64,000 nucleotides of DNA from Acheta domesticus (GCA_031308135.1 JAHLJT010000631.1:3015371-3079370); one strand, 5' to 3'; positions 1 to 11,216 are shown, counted from the first letter of the stretch. Numbers and translations are program-made. Notes: generated from the sequence alone by a model not told the origin.

Positions 1-2820
1 AGTCCAGTGCACCCCAGCCCAGCCTCAACTCACTCCGTCTAGCCGGCCCGCCCAGCAATGTCTCGCTTGAAAAGTGCCTGTTGACGGATGAAACGCGCTT
101 ATTGATGAGCAGGACTCAGGCCGGGCAAGGGTTTTCCTTCGGTAAAGCAGACACCGGATACCAGAGGTCGTTGGTCTCGGCATTAAAATTACACCTCCAC
201 AAAATAGAGAAGGTACATGACCCCTGTGAGGTATTAAAGCGCGTGAAACTGCGCTGCAGAATTTGAAGTAAATCCAAAACGTTAGGATTCTAATTGAGGT
301 CCAAGATCAAAATAATTTTTAATAATTTTTCACAAAAATATTTCTTTTCAATTTTATTTTATTTTCACAAAATATTACTTGTTTTTAGACTGTAGATATT
401 TTTAGATTGCTAGATTCGAATAGCTCTGCCACTTGGTTCGTTTGTGCAATTGCAACAATACACTCGCTGTATGTGTCGCTATGTGATTGATTTTAGGACT
501 CAATTATGCCTAACGAAATATATATTTTCGCAGTTTTTGACGGTCACGGATGTTATTTCCCCGTAGAAATGAAAAAGTCACTCTTAAGACAATACTTTTT
601 TACTTGAGACACATTCATCTTAAAATTTGGATTTTGCTAGTAGTTTCTCCGGCGTTTGTAGTAAACATATTTCAAAACTTAACTTGTTAAAGAAACAAAT
701 TGAAAGTATACTCGCACACAGTGGCGGCTTGTGCCTAGGTTGCATGGTTGCACCACTCCCAGATAATAGAAAAAATTCTAATAATCCTTTAGGAATATAC
801 ATTTTCCATTTGATGACCTTCAGTGTCCAAGATATTACAGCAATATTGATGTACATAAAATGATTTTGAAATCAAGATCGCCCGACTAGTGCTCTTTCCT
901 ACATTTGGTGTTCTCCCAGGCAGTGCACCACAGTGAGTGTGTGCTCCATTCACGCTGTTTCTGCATTTACTCTTTAGTCTCTAAGATTCTCTTACACCGT
1001 GGTTAAAGCATAGAAACGTGGGGCCAAAGAGTAAACGTAGAGAAAGAGAATCCTACACCGTGCCTTTATCATAGGACCCTCGCGTGTTTTCGCACAGCAA
1101 CAAATTATATACTCTTTGGCAACGAGCCACCCGCTTACACCGCACAGTGCTCGCGCGGCGACTGGGGAATGCCAATTTTCTGTCTTCGTCTGAAACTGGC
1201 TTCAACTTAGTTTTATGAATTTCGCGTGTTATTGAATGTACACTAGTTTAGCCAATTCCTGCCGGTATTGAATGCATTATTTATTACGTTTGGATAATTA
1301 ATTTTAATTTGATGTTAGGTTTGTTGATTCAAAATGTGCATTGTATGCGTCCTTTGTGAAAAGTTGGCTGTTTTGATGGAAACTCCCTCTTTCTGTCTCT
1401 TGGTTTTTTCACATGGGTCCGGCTATCATCGCGAGTCTCGTGAACGGTTGTGACTGATTGAACTGGTAATGAATGAGTGTGTGGATGATCGCGAGAGAGA
1501 GAGTATAAGTGTTGTTTGTTGTTGTTTACGATGACGCCGACGAATCGTATTTCTCCAGAAAGTAAGAATCTCTTCCGATTTAAGAGAAAATACATTTCAC
1601 GAAAAATTACAGATACTTCACTATTGCAGTTCAGGGAAGAGAAATTTTCGAAATAAAATAATTTTTATTTCGTGCGGTGTTGGAGTGCAATCATCGTGTT
1701 TTCGAATCATAGTTCGAAATTTATAACGGAAACTAAGGAAGGGTACCTACTCGACCATACTTGTACCAATTGAAACGTTCTGTTGCACGAATTTTTTCAT
1801 CCGCCCTTTCTCTTTCTCCAAACTTCGTCTCCGCCCGTTATCAGCATTTCCTCGAAACATTTTCTTTTCGTTACATCAAAAAGAGGAAGTTTCCTATCGA
1901 TGTGTTCACACCAATGCATTTCCTTTCCTAGAAATGTTATTATTTAACAACACTCAAAGGAATTAATGTTATTAGAATCAGTGGCATATTCGACTGCAAG
2001 GCCCAACCTCAAAAGAAATTTATAAAGTATGTATTTCATTCATTTATTTTGTATTTATTGATAATTTTCCAGTTCAGAATTACCACGCATTTTCGCAGTC
2101 TTGAACCTTGAACTTCTCGCGTATGTCGCTCTGACGTTCAGAGCCTTTAGCGCATGCGCATTACATGTTTCGGCAAGACGCAGATGAGAATAACACAGCA
2201 GCATCGCTTTCTAAAGGATGCTTTCGAAACGTTCGGAGCTTGTGGCAAACCCAAATTCAATTAAATTGCAATTACATTGGTTAAGTTTGCAGCCAACCCA
2301 GAAAGAAAATAAGTATATATAATACATTATACTGGATATAATGTATTGAAAATTAAGGAAAATCGAAGATTTGATCAAGCCAAAAATATATTCCGTTTCT
2401 GTTTTTCATGTTCTTATTTGCCTAATTCTAAAATATGTCTCATAAGATGTGTCTCCTGAAACAAAGAATGAATGAAATAAATAAATTTTGTACACGCGTA
2501 TGAAATCACCAAGAAAAGAAAACCAGTGGCAAATAATATTATCTTCCTTTTTGCACACGTCATAGTGGTGGACAGTGATTTTTCGTGCCAGAGCAACTGC
2601 ATTAAAAAGAAGCAGCCGCGTGCATATTCTGCGTGGAAACTAACAGGTAGAACTGCACGAAAAATCAGGTACAGGTAGAACTGCGCGAGCGCAGATCTAC
2701 AATTGCAGTAGATTGCTATAAAACTTTGCCATACAAAATCTCCCTGTTACTACGATGGAACATAATTTTGGTGGCATTAATCTGTAATATAGATATCTGT
2801 ATATACGAAATTAGTATTAT
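1..2820. other. A+T-rich stretch with no recognised gene
   Basis: This stretch has only short open frames of up to 88 codons and none resembles a protein family I know. Local features are small: an imperfect inverted repeat near 967-1034 (TTTACTCTTT against AAAGAGTAAA) with the phrase ACACCGTG twice nearby, a GAGAGAGAGA run near 1494-1503, and one palindromic GCGCATGCGC at 2150-2159. I see no splice-flanked coding block, no tRNA and no transposon termini. Confidence 0.6.
2150..2160. promoter_or_regulatory. NRF-1/Erect wing-like palindrome
   Basis: The sequence GCGCATGCGCA matches the core of the NRF-1 (insect Erect wing) binding palindrome in an otherwise A+T-rich stretch. Known sites of this type usually sit in promoters of housekeeping genes. 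No transcription unit is visible next to it, so the match may be chance. Confidence 0.2.
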
Positions 2821-3124
2821 ATTTATTTAATAATGTAAATATAATGTAGTCCAATTTCGACCTGTAAAAACAAACACTCTTTTTAGACCATACGCTATTG
2901 AACTTGTTAGACCACACGTACTATGTTGCGCTAAGCAAAAATTCTCTATTGTCACCACCACTGCCATCTCTGTCACCTTTATCGTCACCATTAAACTGTC
3001 ACTGCCCCCCCTCGCCGCCCCCATCCACCGGTACTCACATCCCTTCCTGCTTCTGTCGTTGCCGCCTCTTTTGCATGAAAGGCGGACTCCTCCCCATGAA
3101 GCAGAGCGCCGAGCGTCGCGTCCT

Positions 3125-3835
3125 CGGGCTACCAGTCGCCGCCGCCGCCGCCGCCGCCGCCAACGCCGCCGCCCCCCGCCGCCGCCATCCCCGAGCCCGT
3201 CCTCACCGCCGCCACCGCCCCGGACCATGCCACAGGCCCCTCGCCGCCGCCACCACCTCCGCCTCCCGACCCCGCCCTCACCGCCGCCACCACCTCCGCC
3301 GCCGCCGCCCCCCGCCCTCGCCCCCGCCGCCACCTCCGCCTCCCGACCACCCCCGATCCAATCCCGGCGGCTCTCACCCGCCGCCACCACCTCCGCCGCC
3401 GCCGCCCCCGCCCCCCGCCCTCGCCTCCGCCCTCACCGCCGCCACCACCTCCGCCGCCGCGGCCCCCGCCCCCGCCCTCACCGCCGCCACCACCTCCGCC
3501 GCCGCCGCCCTCGCCCCCGCCCCCCGCCCTCACCGCCGCCACCACCTCCGCCGCCGCGGCCCCCGCCCTCGCCCCCGCCCTCACCGCCGCCACCACCTCC
3601 GCCGCCGCCGCCCTCGCCCCCGCCCTCACCGCCGCCCCCGCCCTCACCCCGCCCTCGCCCCCGCCCTCACCGCCGCCACCACCTCCGCCGCCGCGGCCCC
3701 CGCCCCCGCCCTCGCCCCAGCCCTCACCGCCGCCACCACCTCCGCCGCCGCCGCCCCCGCCCTCACCCCGCCCTCGCCCCCGCCCCCCGCCCTCGCCCCG
3801 CCGCCGCCGCCGCAGGCACGCGGACGTTCGCTCCC
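3125..3835. repeat. C-rich GC minisatellite (CCGCCGCCACCACCTCC type)
   Basis: About 700 bp is built from imperfect repeats of CCGCCGCCACCACCTCC, joined by variable CCCCCGCCCTCAC or CCCCCGCCCTCGC linkers. At least eight copies of the ACCACCTCCGCCGCCG core can be counted. Long open frames run through it on both strands, giving Pro/Arg/Ala-rich or Gly/Ala-rich products; this follows from the lack of A/T-containing stop codons and is not evidence of a gene. The plus strand is strongly C over G. The block continues to about 3001 as ordinary GC-rich sequence. Confidence 0.85.
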
Positions 3836-4399
3836 GCTCCTCGCTCTGGCGCTGCGTGCACTGCCATAAAAAGGACGACCTTGCTTTGTTTCGCTGTGAA
3901 TGGGAATTTGAGAAATTTAACTCGTTGTCTTGGAGATTTGTCTGTGTGGCGAGATGTGCGGGGCGACATCGATGCCGATGTTTTCAAAACATCAACGTTG
4001 AAAAAAAATCATCGATGTATTTAAGAACGATGTTTTGAAGCAGATGCTTTTATTACATTTGATGTTTTGTGTTCGATGTTTCTACGTGGCCGATATTTTT
4101 TAAATGGTAAAGGTTTATCGTAATAAAACCCTATGATAATTTCCAGATATCCAAAAATTGAATATTATTCAGATCAAAATGACTAAGTGGTAAAAATAAA
4201 TAAAATCGAATTTTTCGTAGAGAATTGAAGTCTGTATTATTTTTGAATTATTTAATCAGGTGATTAACGATTTGTTAATTGTCCTGATCCTGTCTGTTTT
4301 AGCAGTTAAATCTCAATTAATACTGATGAAGTGTGACTACCTTCAAATTAAATCCCTATACATATACGTACAAAATATACATAATACGTAAATATTAGT

Positions 4400-5417
4400 T
4401 TAACCCTCAAATGGTGACGTGGGGTCATTTTTGGCACTGATGATTCTATTCGCTTGAAAATACAGTATAAAAAGTTATCCGTGAAAGCTGGCAGCTTCAA
4501 TAACTCCTTGCCAGTCTCAAAGAGCCTCCTTGCTGCAGTAGTCGTTATGTATATCGTATTGTTTATTAGACAAACTACTGCTTTTACGGCCTGGTGCCAT
4601 TATTGACCCCACATCACAGTTAACGTCGCAGGTACGTCAGGACCCATTCTATTTTCAAAGCTTCCAGTCAACATTTTGATCTCATATGATTGATACATTT
4701 ATATGTAGGCATGATACATATGTAGACACTTAAAAAATAATAAAAAAGAAATTTCATACTTGCTAGAAAACTAGCCCTATCTGAATAAAATGCTTTTAAA
4801 TGAACATTTACCAAGCTCAACATTTACCGACCAGAGCTGCGGCTTCTGGTAGCAAAAGTGATAAAGAAGCAAATTCCAGGCCGACAACATACTGAAAATA
4901 CATCAAATTTAAAACGAAAGAGTTGTGCTTTGTGTCAAAGGCCAAAAGAAATTGCTTTGTTCTGTGTTTCCTGTGATCATCCATTGGTTCAACCCTGTAG
5001 ATATCTGTTTTGCGAGGTATGCGGAAAGCTAATTTTTGACATTGTCAAAATTGTGAAATAGTTAAATAATTAGTATTTGGTAGTGTTAATTAATATTCAT
5101 TAGCTTCCTGCATATTTTCAAGTGTAACTTTTGATATCAGTCTGTATATCTTATGCCAGCAACGAAGTTCAAAATGAAGCTTGCAAAAGCACTAAAATCA
5201 TGGGTACTCAAACTAAACAAAGCTACTTATCTCCAAAATCCGTATCAACTGACAATATATTTGCTTAGAAGTGTGTAAAGAAAAGGTGCTAAACACTGAT
5301 ACAAAATTTCTGTACCACACATTTTGTAATAAAGCTGATATATAGTTTTAAAATGTATGGTGCCATTATTGGCCCCACGTCACTATCTATAGTCAAGTTT
5401 CACCATTTGACGGTTAA
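4400..5417 (+). mobile_element. piggyBac-like element, internally deleted
   Basis: TTAA occurs exactly at both ends (4400-4403 and 5414-5417), the target site of the piggyBac superfamily. The left end reads TTAACCCTCAAATGGTGA and the reverse complement of the right end reads TTAACCGTCAAATGGTGA, 17 of 18 identical. A second motif, GGTGCCATTATTGACCCCAC, occurs near 4590 and near the right end, and inverted next to the left end, as expected for subterminal repeats. The element is about 1.0 kb, less than half the usual autonomous length, and keeps only a C-terminal transposase remnant. It interrupts repeat B copy 1. Confidence 0.75.
4801..5060 (+). pseudogene. piggyBac transposase C-terminal remnant
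   Basis: An open frame runs from just after an upstream stop near 4798 to a TAG at about 5058. It contains a cysteine-rich array, CALCQRPKEIALFCVSC, followed by a further C and a CEVC pair. This CxxC-rich spacing resembles the C-terminal cysteine-rich domain by which piggyBac transposases bind their terminal repeats. The position, about 350 bp before the right TTAA end, fits the usual architecture. The catalytic aspartate-containing domain is absent, so this cannot be a working transposase. The family call rests on the termini plus this motif. Confidence 0.55.
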
Positions 5418-5636
5418 AGTATATTCTGCCTTCAAGCATTCTGTCATCTTAATTTTCTAATCAAAATTTTATACAGACAAGGTTCAAAATGCAGTTTAGT
5501 GATATTACCACGTACAATATCATCAATGTTAATACATCAATGTTTTTGGTGGACAATATTGATGTTCTAAACATATCGATGATTCTTTTTTCATCCCTAC
5601 TCACGACTGCCGTCGCCTAGCGCCTCCCGTCCAAAC

Positions 5637-6202
5637 CAGAGTTGTGCCGTAGACTATAATTTTACGTCTACGCATGTTTTCTACGCATTTAATCTACATG
5701 TAATCTACGTGTAGTCTACGTGACTCTTTTTACGTGTAGACTACGTAGACAATGTATTCTGTGTAGACTATTTATTTCTCCACATCGAATAACCCAAAAA
5801 AAGTTTATAATAAGTAGTAATGGTAGAAGCATGTTTTAATGTAATATAAAAAAATTATTTACGATTCAATAAGTCAAACAAAATATACCATTCCTGATGA
5901 AGATAAGACAACCTCCGTATCCATCTCAAGAAACCAGTAGGAAATTGTTCCAAGTTGCACTCCCTTAGTACTCCTTTAGATGTGATCCAATCAATTTCCA
6001 ATAATTGTGATCCAATAATTATAAATAAATGTTGGCTATGGAGGCGGATCCTGATCCTCTTAGATTCGCCCCTGCCCATAAAAAAAGGTATATTACATTA
6101 TTGTCTACATAGATTACCTTTGTCAACGCAGTGTCCGTTGTCTACGCGCTGTTTACGTGTAGACGTAGACTATGGTTCTTTACGAGTAGACGCACATCAC
6201 TG
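5637..6202. mobile_element. hAT-like non-autonomous element with GTAGAC-rich ends
   Basis: The left end is CAGAGTTGTGC and the reverse complement of the right end is CAGTGATGTGC (8 of 11 identical). The flanking 8-mers GTCCAAAC (5629-5636) and GTCCTAAA (6203-6210) match at six of eight positions, consistent with an old hAT target duplication. GTAGAC or GTCTAC occurs many times within 120 bp of each end and hardly at all in the 300-bp middle, a pattern typical of subterminal transposase-binding repeats. No transposase is encoded in the 566 bp. Confidence 0.6.
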
Positions 6203-6611
6203 GTCCTAAACCGTGCTCTACCGACTCTGCCCCTGCCAGTCACGCCCTCCCCTTCTTCGCGCTACACTTCCTCCCATAAATCATCGCCCAGCAATCTCCC
6301 CAAGCCGGCCGCCGAATGAGTAATGGGTTACGTACAACCTAAGTGATAACCAGATATCTGCCTTTGTTTGAAAAATTATCTGGGCTGGCGTTATCTCGAG
6401 TGAAGACAGTTCGCAGGGATGCCAACGCGAGCGAGCGCGCGAGCGGCGTGGGCGGGACGTCCTTGCGTGACCTTTCTTCCAATCGCTCCGTTGGCAGCTT
6501 CTGTCTTCATTCATGGCTGTTCTGGGAAGCGCTGGTAAGGCGTGGGATCGTGCAGCGGGACGGAGGGAGAAAGAGAGAGACAAATGGGAGTTCCGTACGC
6601 CTATCGACTAA
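6203..6611. other. Moderately GC-rich unique segment
   Basis: This sequence between two transposons has a CpG-rich patch around 6425-6470 and a short AGAGAGAGAC run near 6572. Open frames exist on both strands but match nothing I recognise. Confidence 0.4.
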
Positions 6612-7090
6612 CAATGCGACATCGACGTCGATGTTTTCAAAACATAGATGTTTTTTTTAAAAACATCGACGTATTTAACATCGATTTTTCGATGCCGATG
6701 TTTTTGTCACATCGATGTTTTGTGTTCGATATTTTTACGTGGTCGATATTTTTTTAAATGAGAAAAGTTCATAACAAAATCCTATTACAATTTTTTAGAT
6801 AACCACAAACGAACATAAGTACAAGCTTACAGCACACACAATATAATCTGACAATGAATATCCTTGGACAAAGTCCTGGGAAGTTCTTCAGATCAATGTG
6901 ACCAAGGGTGAAATTAAAATAATATCGAGCTTTCGTCAATAATAAGCCTACATTATTTTTCAATTATAGAATCAGATACTCCAAGTTTCGTTAATTATCC
7001 TGATTTTTGAATTTTCTTTGTCAGTTAAAGGTCAATTAAAGTTAATAAACTATATCACTTTCAAATTAAATCCCCCCTTGCGTGAACATC
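6612..7090 (+). mobile_element. Dispersed repeat B, copy 2
   Basis: It starts GCGACATCGACGTCGATG and continues with the same order of landmarks as the copy at 3964: GATGTTTTCAAAACAT, a second ATCGATG cluster, TTTGTGTTCGAT, and at the far end TTAATTATCCTGAT then CTTTCAAATTAAATCC. The central part (about 6810-6900) also matches 9310-9400. No coding capacity was found. The common start GCGACATCGA in two copies suggests a real element boundary. Confidence 0.6.
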
Positions 7091-7595
7091 AATGGTTACT
7101 ATTCCATTTTTAAAAACACGGATGTTTAATAGATTCTGCAGCAGAACTATGTAGACGCACTCTCGACAGACACAGGACTTTGTTGTATCAGGGATTACGT
7201 AGGCTGATAATGCCATTCTTGCCGGACCGTGCGAAAACTCTTTGTAAATAATTGTTTTAAAACTGAAAATTGTTTCATAGTAGAACACCTTTTTACGGCC
7301 AGTCCCTGAAAAGGTGTATTACACCAGATCGTTATTGTCTGTGAGAAACCATTGTAACATTACTGAACACTAAGATAACATTGCACAGAAAATCACTGTC
7401 CCTTTAAAGTTCTTGCAATATAATATTTGTCTTTTTCCTTCAATTTAATTTCATACAAGATTTCGGGTTTCTGCCCTTTTCTGACGAGCCGCGCCAAGGA
7501 GTAGAGACACCCAAAAGAACTAAATCTCCAAAAACGTAAAACAAAGTTCAAAACGGTCTCTTTCGCAGAATACTGCTAAACAAAGAATTCAGATC
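7091..7595. other. No recognised feature
   Basis: Mostly A+T-rich sequence with short open frames on the minus strand only. No termini, tandem repeats or coding blocks were recognised. Confidence 0.4.
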
Positions 7596-7599
7596 GGCC

Positions 7600-7705
7600 C
7601 CGCGGCCGAGATCGCTAAGCCAGTAGTGTCGCAGTGCTCTTGGACCGTGGAGTCGCGGGTACGAGTGCCGCCTCGGGCATGGTTGTGTGTTCGTCATTTC
7701 ACCCC
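7600..7705 (+). mobile_element. tRNA-related SINE head fragment (family T1)
   Basis: GGCCGAGATCGCTAAG is followed about 50 bp later by GCGGGTACGAGTGCCG, which resembles a polymerase III B box (GGTTCGANTCC), and then by CCTCGGGCATGGTTGTGTG, a phrase common downstream of tRNA-like heads in arthropod retroposons. The same layout occurs on the minus strand at 45300-45490. It has decayed and cannot be a functional tRNA. Confidence 0.45.
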
Positions 7706-8229
7706 CTATAATCACCACATCGTTTCATCCTTATACCATAGCGTTAAATACAATAGTGGTCGCTATTGACCTAGTAGTTGATGCGACCTTTAAAACAACA
7801 ACAAAAAATATCGGGGTTCACCTGTCTCCTTTCCCCACCTTTCCCCACCCAATATGCCCCCACCTTTCTTCGACTTTTCCTTGTTGCACACTTCGTTGCA
7901 ATGATCTGGTTTATATAACAATCTGCAAATATATTTTTTCCGCCTGAATTCTCTTGGATGTAGGACTGGGATGTAATTTCCTATCCAGCAGAGTTTTATG
8001 TCCATAGTTTCTATTAACTTGCTAAAAACCCACATCTGTCCTTGCGAATTATACCGAGAGGATTGATTACGTCATTACTAGGGAGAGGATTTTAGGTCCA
8101 AAAAATTTTGAAATATGCTTTTAAAAATATACATTTATGACCTAAAACTCTTGAAATATGCACATTAATATACAATATTCCGCCAAAACTACTAAAATTT
8201 TCAAAAATATGTACATGACCTTAGTGAAA

Positions 8230-8765
8230 GAACTCACTTTGGAGAAAAAAATTGTATTTGAAGAAAATATCTCTATCTCCAATTTTGTAGTTGTGTTAAG
8301 ATGAAAGAAATTCAAACTTTTGCAATTTTCGAAAGTTCTGATCGGATCTACACCATATTTGTAATTGTATTTTATTCTATTACAAGAAATTTAAAGAAAA
8401 TATTTGGAGCCATTTTTGAGAAAAGTCTGAAAATGTCCGGGGGGCTTCATGTGAAGTACTCCCAAATTTTGAAGAGAGTTTTCAAAATCGCGGCGCCTCG
8501 AGTGGAACGAGATCGGCCGGGGAATATCCATTTTGGAAGAAATCGTGTTGATGGTTTAGGCGCTAGTGTTGTTCACAGACGGACGTTTTGAAAAAAAAAC
8601 AACAACACTTTTTCGGTATCGGGGGATCCCAAAAGGTGTATTTCCGTTACAATTTCGAAATCGATTTTCCCCAGCATTATATATTATATTACATATATTA
8701 CTCCGTATATACGTACGTATACGGGAACGTAATATAGAATAAAATAAATATGTTTTCTTATTTAA
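8230..8765 (+). mobile_element. Dispersed repeat A, copy 1
   Basis: The family core is present: a GATCGGCCGGGGAATATCCA-type block, TTTTGGAAGAAATCG, then TTTAGGCGCTAGTGTTGTTC, CAGACGGACG and a GGTATC. The far end carries CTCCGTATATACGTACGTAT near 8701. Equivalent landmarks occur near 10.9, 54.3, 54.7, 58.8 and 60.9 kb. It has no open frame of note. It sits inside the hAT-like element at 8079-8989. Confidence 0.6.
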
Positions 8766-8771
8766 CAAAAT

Positions 8772-8817
8772 CTATGATGCCCCCCCCCCAAAAAACTATT
8801 GCCTGGAGCCGCCCCTG
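8772..8817 (-). mobile_element. Solitary hAT-type terminus after a C-tract
   Basis: A run of C then A is followed by CCTGGAGCCGCCCCTG. Its reverse complement, CAGGGGCGGCTCCAGG, has the look of common hAT terminal inverted repeats. No partner terminus was found nearby, so this is either a remnant or chance similarity. A similar C-then-A tract without the terminus occurs at 40311-40329. Confidence 0.35.
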
Positions 8818-9123
8818 CCTATAATTACACGAATATGCACGAACAGGAAAAATCGGCTAAATACGCACAAATATGCACCAACTTATTAATCTACGTAGCT
8901 TTCAATTCTAACCAAATGTCAATCAATTTTATTTACCCATGCCCTGAAGCAACAGACAAATATGCAAAATCATAGAAATCCGCTCCCTAATCATTACATT
9001 GGGAAAGTTACAGTTACGAGATGTTACTAGTAGAAAGAAAAGGAGTCGCACTTTTCAACCTTTTAAAAGTAAATTTGAAGAAGATACCTCAGTCATTTAC
9101 ACCTGCTAATCTCTAAAGTAACT

Positions 9124-9300
9124 AGTGGTGCTACACAATGACCCCTGCTTTCTTGTACTATATTGTTTCCTCTTGTCTTTCGTCTGAACTATCTTTTCGG
9201 TTTTGCGCCACTCTCTTCTCATCTGCCATCTACTGGCTTCTAAAATACATTTTTTTAACGTTTTCTCAATTTATCAACAAACTAAATTAATAAAATTAAT
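9124..9300 (+). mobile_element. Dispersed repeat A, 5' end fragment
   Basis: CTAGTGGTGCTACACAATGAC resembles the start of the copy at 58495-59508 read on the minus strand, and the copy at 31016. The following TTCTAAAATACATTTTTTTA also aligns with those copies. Confidence 0.45.
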
Positions 9301-9410
9301 TATTGAACATGAAATAAGTAAAAACTTACAGTACAAACAATATAATCTGGCAATTGATATCCTTGCACAAAGTTCTCGAAATTTCTCGCCTTCTTTGATC
9401 AGCGCTCGGT
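9265..9410 (+). mobile_element. Dispersed repeat B, internal fragment
   Basis: The segment with ACAATATAATCTGGCAATTG, ATATCCTTGCACAAAGT and TTGATCAGCG aligns with 6835-6900 of repeat B copy 2 (ACAATATAATCTGACAATGA, ATATCCTTGGACAAAGT). Neither end of the element is present. Confidence 0.5.
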
Positions 9411-10129
9411 GCTCCACGAAATCAGAATGACACATCGAAAGCTTTTACAGACCAAGTATACACACTTATTGTTAGAATTGAAATTGCAAATTGCTAAATA
9501 CTCGTACCAACGCAAATCAATGCAATTTGTCCCTACGTAATGCATCGTTACTAAGATGAAAACTAAAATTACAACCGTGTCATTACCTACTATTTTCCTT
9601 TACACATTGCCAAATACTTTAATAAAAAATATCAATTACATTATATTCATAAAATTATATAGGTCTATTTTTATTGCGAACTATTTTCCTTTTTACACTT
9701 TCGTACATTACCTAACTTGAATATATCTACATATCAATGTCACATCATTGTTATGTTATTCAGCCAATTTAGCTCTACCCATACAGCAATTTCTAAGAAA
9801 AGAAATTGGAGTCGTTTTTTATAAAATGCCGCTCCACTAGCAGTAGACTTGAAATTTGATTCTAGGATTTTTACAGAAGAGTGAAACTTATTCATAAACG
9901 CAAATTTTCGTTGAACAAACGCGGTTGTCCCGAACAGCAGAGACCAAATAGGCAAAAATTGTGAACGTGGAAGTAGAAAAATCGGTCAGAGAAGTTATAT
10001 TAATGCAAGAGAAACTGCGGAAAGGATGGCTGACGATGCGTGTCTGACCGAGAAGAGAATTTTAGATAATATATCTTGATCTGAAGCAATATTCCTTATC
10101 ATTATGATCTTCTTAATTATCAGAATATT

Positions 10130-10225
10130 TTTTGTTATTTATATATTTATATAATAATATATATATTATATATTATATACATATATATTTATATATATTA
10201 TATATTTATTTAATATATATTTGTT
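10130..10225. repeat. AT-rich low-complexity tract
   Basis: Nearly 100 bp consists almost only of TATA and TTTA alternation, broken by single bases. It is a degenerate AT microsatellite. Confidence 0.85.
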
Positions 10226-10239
10226 TGTTTATTTGAAAA

Positions 10240-11030
10240 GTCAGCAGAGTCGTAATTTTTCAGAAAATGTTTTTTTTTAATTTACATTAATTTATAGCAG
10301 AAATTTCGGGAAAACTACTCATTTTTTCAATATACTGTATATGACTTTCTTAAAGAGCTGAATTTTTAGAACCGAGTTTGTTTAAGGCAAAAATATCTAG
10401 CATTCAATTTTGTAGTTTCGAAATGTTGACTATGCAATTTTCGAAATCACAGGAAGTTCGCCGGAAGTGATAATTGCACCATATTTTGTTGGAGTCCCTT
10501 GATACATACGAGGAGAAAATTTAAAGAAAAAAAGAGCTGTTTGAGAAAATAATTGTTTAAAAATTACGTACATTTCACACAAAATACATGAAAACAACGT
10601 TTTTCAAAAAATTACACATAAATTGAAATAATCAGGATGTATTTCAACTGATTTTAGTAAAAAGTGTGCTTCAAGTTTGTAGCTGTAGGAAGATCCCGAC
10701 AAAAGAGAACTTGTACAATTTTTCAAAAAATCAGGGATTTCAACGAAAATTAAACCTACGCGACTATCTGAGGACAAAGCTTAATCAAAAAATTTGGAGA
10801 AACTTGTGATAAAATGTTTATAAAGTAAATGACGCTTCACGTAAGTGACCCCACAAAATTAAAATATCCGTTTAAAATTCGCTGGGCCTCCGGTTTCTTA
10901 AAATCGATCTGGGAATATCTATTTTGGAGAAAATCGGGTGAACAGTTTAGGCGCCAGAGTTGACTACAGACTTTTTGCTGACAGTCGTTTCTTTGGTATC
11001 ACTGACCTTCAAATAGTGGATTCTGTCTAC
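10240..11030 (+). mobile_element. Dispersed repeat A, copy 2
   Basis: Core landmarks are present: TCGATCTGGGAATATCTATT, TTTTGGAGAAAATCGGG, AGTTTAGGCGCCAGAGTTGA, CTACAGAC and TTTGGTATC. The upstream 600 bp is A+T-rich with several phrases shared with the 31-kb and 54-kb copies. No coding capacity was found. Confidence 0.55.
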
Positions 11031-11177
11031 AAAACATGTTACAGGAAGAACTCGTAAATTACTAAATATACAGGAACAAGAGTTTTCGGCGCACGATTAC
11101 AATACTCTCTCTTCTTATGAAGTAAGTACAACAAAACTGAGTGAATGCCAGAACACATCACATGACCAAAATCCCGT

Positions 11178-11216
11178 AGGGAAGAAGAAGAAGATGATGA
11201 TGAAGACGAAGATGAA
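11178..11216. repeat. GAA/GAT trinucleotide repeat
   Basis: An imperfect run of GAAGAAGAAGATGATGATG and GAAGACGAAGATGAA. The minus-strand frame reads as a polyserine run, which is a repeat product. Confidence 0.8.

Larger units (their letters stand above)
3964..5610 (+). mobile_element. Dispersed repeat B, copy 1 (split by piggyBac)
   Basis: The segment begins GCGACATCGATGCCGATG and matches 6612-7090 along its length: both share GATGTTTTCAAAACAT, TTTGTGTTCGAT, a block with TTAATT(G/A)TCCTGAT and CTTTCAAATTAAATCC or its near variant. After about 430 bp the match stops at a piggyBac-like insertion (4400-5417). ATCGATG-rich sequence resumes at about 5500 and ends near CATCGATG-like motifs followed by TTTTTTCATCCCTA. 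The CATCGATG motifs occur in both orientations, as in DNA transposon ends, but a clean terminal repeat pair was not found. Family unknown. Confidence 0.55.
8079..8989. mobile_element. hAT-like element with 8-bp target duplication
   Basis: The left end TAGGGAGAGGATTT and the reverse complement of the right end, TAGGGAGCGGATTT, differ at one base. The flanks GTCATTAC (8071-8078) and ATCATTAC (8990-8997) match at seven of eight positions, as for a hAT target duplication. AAATATGC or its variants recur close to each end as probable subterminal binding repeats. The interior holds a repeat A copy and a C-homopolymer followed by a second hAT-type terminus (to 8817). No transposase is visible. Confidence 0.7.

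Noticed and set aside
2898..4024. Plus-strand frames of more than 320 codons, proline/arginine/alanine-rich
   Set aside because: They coincide with a C-rich minisatellite that is open in several frames on both strands; no domain, splice signal or codon structure supports translation.
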